From NCBI GenBank assembly GCA_022747635.1, contig JAKTNV010000238.1, forward strand, positions 176,001 through 240,000: 64,000 nucleotides of DNA, in the 5' to 3' direction. Positions 57,319-64,000 of this stretch are shown here, piece by piece. A program made the translations under genes and the position numbers. The notes beneath the pieces were generated by a model, which worked only from the letters and a program-made list of their open reading frames with translations, had not been told where the DNA came from and ran no database searches. Each line of letters opens with the position of its first letter. The stretch's first letter is position 1. The stretch is from Hetaerina americana. Taxonomy: Eukaryota > Arthropoda > Insecta > Odonata > Calopterygidae.

Positions 57319-57575
57319 TCCTTCAGTGTAATAGTTAAACTCGTTTGATCTGAACCTTTCTAAAAGTCTAAGCCTCCACAAAGTGCCCTCCACAAAGCAC
57401 CTCAAGTAGGGATCGAGATACCTCTGAAAAATATTCAACACCGCCGGGATTTGAACCCGCGCCCTCAGGGTGGGAAGCCAGTACGTTAGCCCCCGCACCA
57501 TCTCGATCCCCCTTATCCTTCAGTGTCATAGTTAAACTCGTTTGTTCTGAACCTTTCTAAAAGTCTAAGCCTCGC
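57182..57575. repeat. 197-bp tandem duplication across SINE/LINE junction
   Basis: 57182-57378 and 57379-57575 are near identical. Each holds the SINE tRNA head plus about 55 bp of LINE coding sequence. The duplication must be younger than the SINE insertion. Confidence 0.85.
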
Positions 57576-58841
57576 TTGTTCTCTCCGCACTTCAAGTGGT
57601 TCCCAGCCTAAATCCCCTAAGAGACCTGTCACACTTGTGTTCTTATCATAACAATTTTTAACGAATCTAGCGGATTTTCTCTGGACTTTATCTAATTCTT
57701 TTTGCCAAATTTTCTCCCACGGATCCCAAATACTTGCGGCATATTCCAAATGAGGTCTAGCTAGAGCAAAATAACACCTCTCTTTAACTTTTTCATTACA
57801 TTTCCCCACCACCCGTTTTATGAAGCCAAGTTTCTTTAAAGCTGATCCGCATATTGTCCTGATATGTTCTCCCCATGAAAGGCGTGGTGTTAGAACAACC
57901 CCCAAATATTTAACTTGATTTGCCGTAGTCCATACTGATCCCTCTATTTTGTAGTTTATATCCTGTTCCTCGCTTCCTTTATTCCATAATTTCAAAACTG
58001 CACATTTATCTATATTAAGTGTTATTCCCCATTTATTGCACCATTCCGAGATATTGTCTAAGTCTCTAGAGAGTAGCTCGCGATCTAGTTGGCTTCTTAT
58101 TTCCCTGTATATCACCGTGTCGTCAGCAAATAACCTTAGATTGCTACTAACGTGTGTGCTTAAGTCATTTATGTATATTAAGAACAGAAGAGGCCCTATT
58201 ACACTTCCCTGGGGGACGCCCAAAGTAACATCTCTCTCCGTTGAGCACAACCCATCTATGACTAATATTTGTTTGCGGTTTGACAAGAAGTCTCTAATCC
58301 AATTAATTATTTTCTCATTGATCCCATAGTATTTAAGTTTATGTAACAATTTATTGTGTGGGAATTTGTCGAAAGCTTTTTTGAAATCCAGGAATACTAC
58401 ATCGGCTTGTGTTTTGTTTTCTCCCGATCTAAGTATATCGTGAATGAAGAGACCAAGTTGTGTTTCGCAAGATCTGCTTTTCCTAAATCCGTGCTGGTTG
58501 TGGATTAGTATTTTCCTAGTATCAAGAAATCTCATAATGTTAGTGACAATAATGGGTTCCAATATTTTACAAGAGATCGATGTTAAAGAAATGGGTCGGT
58601 AATTGGTTGGTTTATCCCTATCGCCGCCTTTCTAGATGGGAGTTATATGGGCTAGCTTCCAGGCGCGAGGCAATGAGCCTTCTATCGATTTTAGAAAAAC
58701 AATATGTAAAAATGGGGCAATGTCTTCAGCTAACTCCTTTAATATTCTAGCAGGTATTTCTTCCGGACCAGGTGCCTTGTGTGCTTTGATACTACGGAGC
58801 AGATGTACTATTCCCTGCTTGGTCAGTGTAAGATCGCTCAT
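57513..58841 (-). pseudogene. Family L ORF2, reverse transcriptase
   Basis: RT entry KAPGPEEIPARILKELAED (58632-58841), one stop in TPI*KGGD, then LEPIIVTNIMRFLDTRKI, motif A VVFLDFKKAFDKFPH, motif B GVPQGSVIGPLLFLIYINDL, motif C LRLFADDTVIY, thumb YLGVVLTPRLSWGEHI and ARPHLEYAASIWDPW (57513-58562, 349 codons open). Catalytic FADD intact. The open frame runs into the SINE/LINE duplication. Confidence 0.9.
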
Positions 58842-60349
58842 GTGTTCCCCGGGTGGGTGTGGAGGATCGTTTGGTGGGTTTGTTTTTGTTGTAGACGCTC
58901 TGGAAAAAATGGTTTAAAATATTTGCCTTTTTCACGCTATCTGTAATGATTTCTCCATTTTCCGTCTTCAAAGAGTGAACAGTGGGACGTTTACCCTGTA
59001 TTTCCCTAACATAGGACCAGAATAACTTTGGATTTTCCTCAAGATATTCGCTTAGCATTTTAGATTTAAAAGAGTGTAGTGCTGTGCGCATAATACTTTT
59101 CGTCTTACTACGACATTCTTTTAGTAGCTGTTTGGTTGTATTCACATAACTTATATCGTCACTTTTTAAACTCTTTTTGAAATTTGACTGTAGCTTTCTT
59201 TGCCTTCTTAATGCCGATCTGACTTCCCCGTTGTACCATCTAGGTTCCTTACTGTCGCATTTGAGTTTGGACGGGATGTACGTCTTCATTCCTTCGCGTA
59301 AAATATTTAAGAAATAATTCCAAGTGTTCTCTGTATTTGTTGTCAGTGTTTTTGTCTTGTATTCTGGTATTTTTATGTGTAAATATTCTCTTAGTCCGTT
59401 AAAATTTGCCTTGTTGTATAGGTATATTTTACGCTTTTCTTTGTTTATTTTGACCAACTTAGTTTTTAACTCTACAAGAATAGCCTTATGGTCACTGATT
59501 CCGCGTTATTATTTCAATGTTATTAATGATTTCGGGCTTAGATGCCGCAAAGATGTCTAGTATGCTTTGGCCCCGTGTTTGTGATTTAACAATTTGTTCT
59601 AAGGAGTGTTTTGTGAATATATGAAGGAGTTCTTGGCATGAGTCTCTGTTTATCGCAGATTTTCCTACGCAGTAGTGTTCCCAGTCAATTGACGGTAGAT
59701 TTGTGTCACCAGCGATTATAGTAATACTGTTGCTATGTTTGCTGCTGAGAGTGGATATTTGTTCGTCGAGCTTGTGTAGGACATCTGTGTTAGAATCTGG
59801 GGCTCTATAAAATGACCACACGAATAGGCTTCTGCCGTTGTAGTCCTTAATGTTGCACCAAACGCTTTCTATGTCATCTACGTCGCATTCATATCGTTGG
59901 CTACTAAGATGTGACTTTACTGCAATGAATACTCCCCCAACCAACCTATTTGGTCTGTCCCTTCTGTAAATTGTGAATCCGTTTGGAAAAACCTCATTGT
60001 TTGCTATATCTCCGAGCCAACTTTCCGTTCCAACTACTATGTCTGCGTTTGTACTGACAAAAATGTGTTCAATATCCGATATTTTGTTTCTAATGCTACG
60101 GCAGTTTAATGTTATAATTTTAATATGGCTAATAACTTCTTGTTTTTCGGTTTTATGTAAGCTAAAAAAACTGTTTTGAGACGATTCGTGGTGAACAGAG
60201 ACAAAAGAATTACATTCACTTGCATTGCTATCTGTTATGTATGTAGAGGCACCAATTTTATTTAATTTACGTGGGTTATATGTTGTTTTAACGCAAGTGT
60301 TTGTTTGTTCAATTTTTTTGGGGATTTGAGAGGCATTACCTGAACTCAA
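58792..60349 (-). pseudogene. Family L ORF2, APE endonuclease and linker
   Basis: Endonuclease at 59492-60349: IITLNCRSIRNKISDIEH (Asn), VVGTESWLGDIANNEVF (Glu), VWSFYRAPDS (Tyr), IIAGDTNLPSIDWEHY (Asp/Asn) and SILDIF. A one-base frameshift at about 59490 displaces the final ISDHKAILVEL box. The linker (58792-59457) has PRWYNGEVRSALRRQR and LFWSYVREIQGKRP and ends with another frameshift. Few lesions, so young or recently active. Confidence 0.88.
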
Positions 60350-60419
60350 TTGACAAAAAGCGCTGGATTCTACTTTATTTTTCCCAATATATGACCTACG
60401 CTCTTGCCTACCAGCTATG

Positions 60420-61439
60420 CTAAACCCTCGACACGTGTTCGTGTAACCTACGCGCTACCAACTGCGATGCCTCGGCAGTATAATGGACCCCGGAGCGATT
60501 AAGGGGTACCCGACACGATGAGAGGACGGGCCTCAGATTAACCAAGTCCGCTCCGATTCCCCGTCAAAATCCCAGCAATCTCTGATTTAAACCCTCAATG
60601 CGGCTCCAAACGAGCCTTCCGCGGTCTACTCGCGGCACAATACTACATATACTTAATTTAATTGGGACCTTCAACTCTGCCTCGACTCGTTTCACCTCCG
60701 AGTGCATCTCCTTAAAGGAGCGCAAGATCTCTTCAGATCCACGTTCCGAGGCGTCGTTTGTCCCGACATTAGCCACAATGCGTAGCTTGGAGCAGCCCGT
60801 ATTACTGACGGCCGCCTTCACCGCCAGCGTCGCCTGGGGTACCCCGCCGCCTGGTATACACCAGGACGACAAGAATCCAACACCTCCCTCCTGTTGGACT
60901 CTGCGGCGCAGCGGATTCATTATACACCGGACATTTGAACTACCTAATATAACGGTTCCCTCCCTCCCCGACCGCTGATGCCTTACCCTAGGCAGTGCCC
61001 TCGGAGTAGGGGTAGGGGCTGCAGGTACGGTGGTGCTGTCATCCGACAGCACCTGGTACCTGTTGGAGACGGGGATGGTATCTGCCTCCGCAGAGTCCAA
61101 TCCTCGCCGCAGCGTTACCTTCCCCTTGCCCCGAGAGACGACCCTCCAATCGTCCGACCTACGGACGTGAGACACTCCCTCGTTGAGAGATGGGACACGG
61201 GGTAGGTCTCTAATCGCCCAGCCACGTGTTGCATTCGGACGAATCCGTGCACCCCTATGGGCGTGGCGGGTTTTCGTATTCCCACCCTGAGCACCATCTC
61301 TCCTGAGGGGAGCCCTCCGGCCGGCGATCTCCGATCGAAGCTCCCGCACCATTCTCCCCAGCATGATGATACGGGCCCTTAAAGCCGCGCATTCGCCAGT
61401 GCCTTCGAGCATGGCAACAGGGGACCTGGATGAAGCCAT
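60420..61439 (-). pseudogene. Family L ORF1 with SGNH-hydrolase-like domain
   Basis: ATG at 61437-61439. 340 codons to a TAG at 60420-60422, with one in-frame TGA at 60564-60566. Residues 10-45 look coiled-coil-prone, and 50-160 are Arg-rich. The esterase-like domain shows GSSN at 166-169 (nucleophile block), GTND at 226-229 and, after the TGA, SGVHYTAEA (the His block). ORF1 esterases occur in CR1/L2-type LINEs. The TGA may be an inactivating mutation; read-through cannot be excluded. Confidence 0.75.
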
Positions 61440-61905
61440 CCTAATTTAACTACCGAGTTCCCAACAAAAGCTAACCTGTATACACTATGGTAAAATTTCT
61501 AAAAGGGGTTAGCTAAATTTAGCTCAAACAATAAGTTACGATTTGGAATTGAATATGAAACCTAAGTGGAAAAAACGATGCTTGAGTAAGGTCTGGTTTT
61601 CCGAGGACCAAAAAAAGATAGTAAGAAAAAGGAAAGCACTCACCGGTCACCAATCAGAGTCGAAGGACAAAAACCACCACAATCCACTAAATAAATTACT
61701 ACTACCACACACTACGGTTAACAAACCATACACAAAACGAAAACTATATAAACGAAGCAACGTATACGTTGACACTACACTGCACTTCACTAAAACCAAA
61801 GGCACCAAGAATCAAGCTGGCAGGCAGGTAGTCTCTGGTGGGTCAAACCGGTTACCAGGAGCGCTCAGTAGGCAGGTCCGCTCAGGTTGAGGGCCAGAGA
61901 GAGAA
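61440..61905 (-). other. Family L 5' UTR
   Basis: Non-coding leader of the LINE at 56576-61905. A plus-strand frame at 61543-61890 is Lys/Asn-rich and judged a chance reading. Confidence 0.55.
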
Positions 61906-62232
61906 ACCTCTCGTCTGGGGGTAGAGTGTTTTGTGGTGCATGTTCATGTGGTAGTGATGTTTCACATTCTTGCTTGTTGTGTCCTGGCTTCCGTGTTGTA
62001 GGATGGCTTTCGTGCTGCATCCTGGGGTGCAGTTTTTAGTTGTTTTGCGGTAAATGTATTTGCATGAGTATTGGATGAAGGGATTTTTGCATGAGTGTGT
62101 GCGCTGCTGTGGGTGTAATTTTCCGTGTTGTTTTTTTGCATGTGGAATTTTTCCTTTTTTCGGTTGGTGACCTAACACCCCCCGCCACATGCCCTTGCGG
62201 CGGTTTGCGGGGTATTATGTAGATGTAGATGT
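61906..62232 (+). mobile_element. 3' UTR of split family L LINE
   Basis: Matches the minus-strand 3' UTR at 50560-50885 (ATGCAGGGATTTTTGCATGAG-like, then a GC-rich hairpin and a TAGATG tail). It completes the element cut at 56575. The GATGTAG tail joins the RTE target TGTAG at about 62230. Confidence 0.85.
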
Positions 62233-63136
62233 AGCCTTTACCTTTTTCAGAATAGGAACTAACACTGATCTCACAAAGTCTTCTGGCCAGATTCCATCCT
62301 CATAGCTACTATGAATCAGTCTATTTTAGTAGTTCCGCAGGAATGCTGTCTACCCCCACTGCCTTATTTGATTGCATCTCCATTGAAGCCCTATCTATCT
62401 CATCGCTGAATATGCTTGAACCAAAGCTATCTTCCTGTAGAACACAGGTCAACAAACTTAAGCATAGAAGGGTCTTTACCATACAGTTCTTCTCTATATT
62501 CCTTCCATTTCTCTTGGATCTTTTCTGTTTCAACTATTATGTTACTCGAATGACCTCTGACTGTTAACACAGAAATTCCTTTCTTACTTCCCAATAGTGA
62601 TTTAACCTCGCTGTATAGCGCACCAATTTCACCCTCCCTCTGTAGGCTTTTCATATTCTCACACTGCATCTTCCTCTATTCTTCTTTTGCTTTATTTGTT
62701 ACCCATCTCATTTTATTATTTAACTCTTTGTTCTTCCTTCTGCTTATATCTGTATTTACATCCTTCCATTTTCTCCACTCATCTATCTTTCCAATCATTT
62801 AATCCGTCATCCATGATTTTCTTGTCCTCTTCTCATTAACAGTTCCTGTAGTTTCTTTTGTGGTTTTCGATACCATTTTTGATATATTTCTATATTTACT
62901 TGATATTACTCCGCTCTTTTCCCTCATTCATGATTTTCTCTGCAGCCTGCTGATACATCTTCCTTGTCAATTCATTTAATTCTTCTACATTCCATTTCCT
63001 AATCCGCCACCCCTCCCTTATCTTATTGAATCGGACACTGCACTTTATAATTACTAAATTGTGATCAGAGTCCACATCTGCTCCTGGGAAGCTGTGCGAA
63101 TTGATCATACTATCCTTTGATCTGTGCCTAACCATT
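62230..63136 (-). pseudogene. RTE LINE fragment, right half of split copy
   Basis: Minus strand: endonuclease end NSHSFPGADVDSDHNLVIIK (62896-63135), linker with EIGALYSEVKSLLGSKKG (62427-62669) and RT entry MQSNKAVGVDSIPAELLK (62321-62533). Frames are broken repeatedly. The RT continues at 54316-54125. Its right end meets a mariner at about 63137. Confidence 0.85.
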
Positions 63137-64000
63137 GCACACGGTGTGGTTAAAAGAGAAATACTGATTTCATAATTTGTTTATTTCGACAGGTACAGCT
63201 TAATCGAACTTGTCGTATTCAAAGTACATGCCTTGAGTGAGGACAAACATTTGCCAACGTTTCTTCCCACCCTCGAACCCTGCCTCGTAAGTACCTTAGG
63301 GATCCTCTCCAGGGCCACCGTACAATTAATTTTAATGTCTGCAACAGAGTCGAATCGGTGCCCTTTCAAGGTTGATTATAACTTTGGAAACAAAAGAAAG
63401 TCTGATGGAGCCACATCTGGAGAGTAGGGTGGCTGCGGGATCACGGAAGTTCCGGTTCTGGCGAAAAACTCTGTCACGATCAGTGCCGTGTGGCCCGGCA
63501 CGTTATCGTGGCGGAAACGCCATACATTGTTTCTCCGGCCTCTTTCGGCTCACTGCAACCCACAGCCTCTTCATAACCTTAAAGTAGGCATCTTTTTTGA
63601 CGGTTTGACCTTGAGGGACGTATTCGTAATGAATCAGCCCTTGCCAATAGAAGAAACACACCAGCATGACCTTCCCTTTGGACCGGGATATGCGAGCTTT
63701 CTTTGGTCGCGGAGAAAGAGGACCTTTTCTCTGAGAAGACTGGGCCTTTGTCTCAACATCATAATCGTAAACCCAGGTTTCGTCACCGGTTACGATGGTT
63801 CTAAGAAACTCTGGGTCGGCATTGGCTCTGATCCAGGAGTTCCTGGCAAATGTCCACACGTTTTGTCTCTGTTCATCAGTCAGCACCCGCGGGGCAAATT
63901 TTTATGAGACGCACGTCATGCTCAAAATGTCCATCAAAATTGTCTGACAGGATCCAAAACTAATGTTCACTTCCTCGGCTATCTCCCTAACAGTTAAACG
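63137..64000 (-). pseudogene. Mariner transposase, runs off window
   Basis: Minus frame 63503-63886 shows TGDETWVYDYD with the first catalytic Asp. After a frameshift come HDNVPGHTALIVTEFF and PYSPDVAPSDFLLF (second and third Asp), then LKGHRFDSVADIK to the C-terminus near 63181. At the edge VREIAEEVNISFGSCQ belongs to the helix-turn-helix part. Stops after MTCVS and in LFPKL show it is dead. Different subfamily from the element at 16192-16944. Inner end near 63140; outer end beyond 64000. Confidence 0.85.

Larger units (their letters stand above)
56576..61905 (-). mobile_element. Near full-length L2/CR1-like LINE (family L)
   Basis: About 5.3 kb on the minus strand: 5' UTR (61905-61440), ORF1 with an SGNH-esterase-like domain, ORF2 with APE endonuclease and RT, and a 3' end at 56576 with a GC-rich hairpin and a TAGATG tail. 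It sits inside another family L LINE of opposite orientation, and a SINE sits inside it. The 5' end is placed where the host LINE resumes and is good to about 15 bp. Confidence 0.85.

Noticed and set aside
60598..61205. Plus-strand frames antisense to LINE ORF1
   Set aside because: The minus strand carries the SGNH-like motifs; the plus frames show none.
61543..61890. 115-codon Lys/Asn-rich plus frame
   Set aside because: It lies in the 5' UTR of the family L LINE and has no recognisable domain.

Overview
The window is a eukaryotic, transposon-dominated stretch, most likely from an arthropod. The case for this is the company of elements: RTE-, R1-, Jockey- and L2/CR1-like LINEs, Penelope-like elements with a GIY-YIG endonuclease, Ty3/gypsy-type LTR elements, mariner, a piggyBac-like remnant and tRNA-derived SINEs. 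No gene has bacterial signals, and I recognise no host single-copy gene. The species cannot be told from this sequence. Almost every coding region is broken by stops, frameshifts or deletions.

Bases 1-38668 are dominated by one large segmental duplication. Copy 1 is 1-17699 and copy 2 is 24093-38668, nearly identical wherever both keep a segment. Both carry, in order: a 0.4-kb terminal block, an RTE fragment, a tRNA-SINE with target-site duplication, a ~146-bp tandem array, a gypsy-like element (gag, protease, integrase; no reverse transcriptase seen), a Jockey-like LINE, a piggyBac-like relic, an AT-rich repeat unit and a second LTR. The copies have lost different pieces. Copy 1 keeps Jockey ORF1 and most of the piggyBac relic. 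Copy 2 keeps the Jockey RT core. In copy 1 that RT core is replaced by a 3'-terminal Penelope-like fragment with a hammerhead-ribozyme-like motif. Copy 1 also has a deleted mariner between 248-bp direct repeats. An inverted copy of the 0.4-kb terminal block at 21258-21668 makes 22-21668 look like one very large element with long terminal inverted repeats.

Between the copies (18041-24092) lie an LTR leader, RTE and other LINE remnants, a diverged copy of the AT-rich unit, a 19-bp perfect hairpin and a Penelope-like RT fragment. After copy 2 (38441-42790) come a second gypsy-like element interrupted by a SINE with a 14-bp target-site duplication, and the 5' half of an I-like LINE. A (TA)n tract at 43242-43370 precedes an RTE element whose 5' UTR is present at both ends in inverted orientation (43371-46556).

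The right third is nested LINEs. An R1-like LINE (47700-53690, minus) is split by a truncated L2/CR1-like LINE (50560-51482). Then a four-level nest: an RTE fragment is split by an L2/CR1-like LINE (plus), which is split by a near full-length LINE of the same family (minus, 56576 to about 61905), which is split by a SINE at 57009-57318 that later took part in a 197-bp tandem duplication. A second mariner runs off the right edge.
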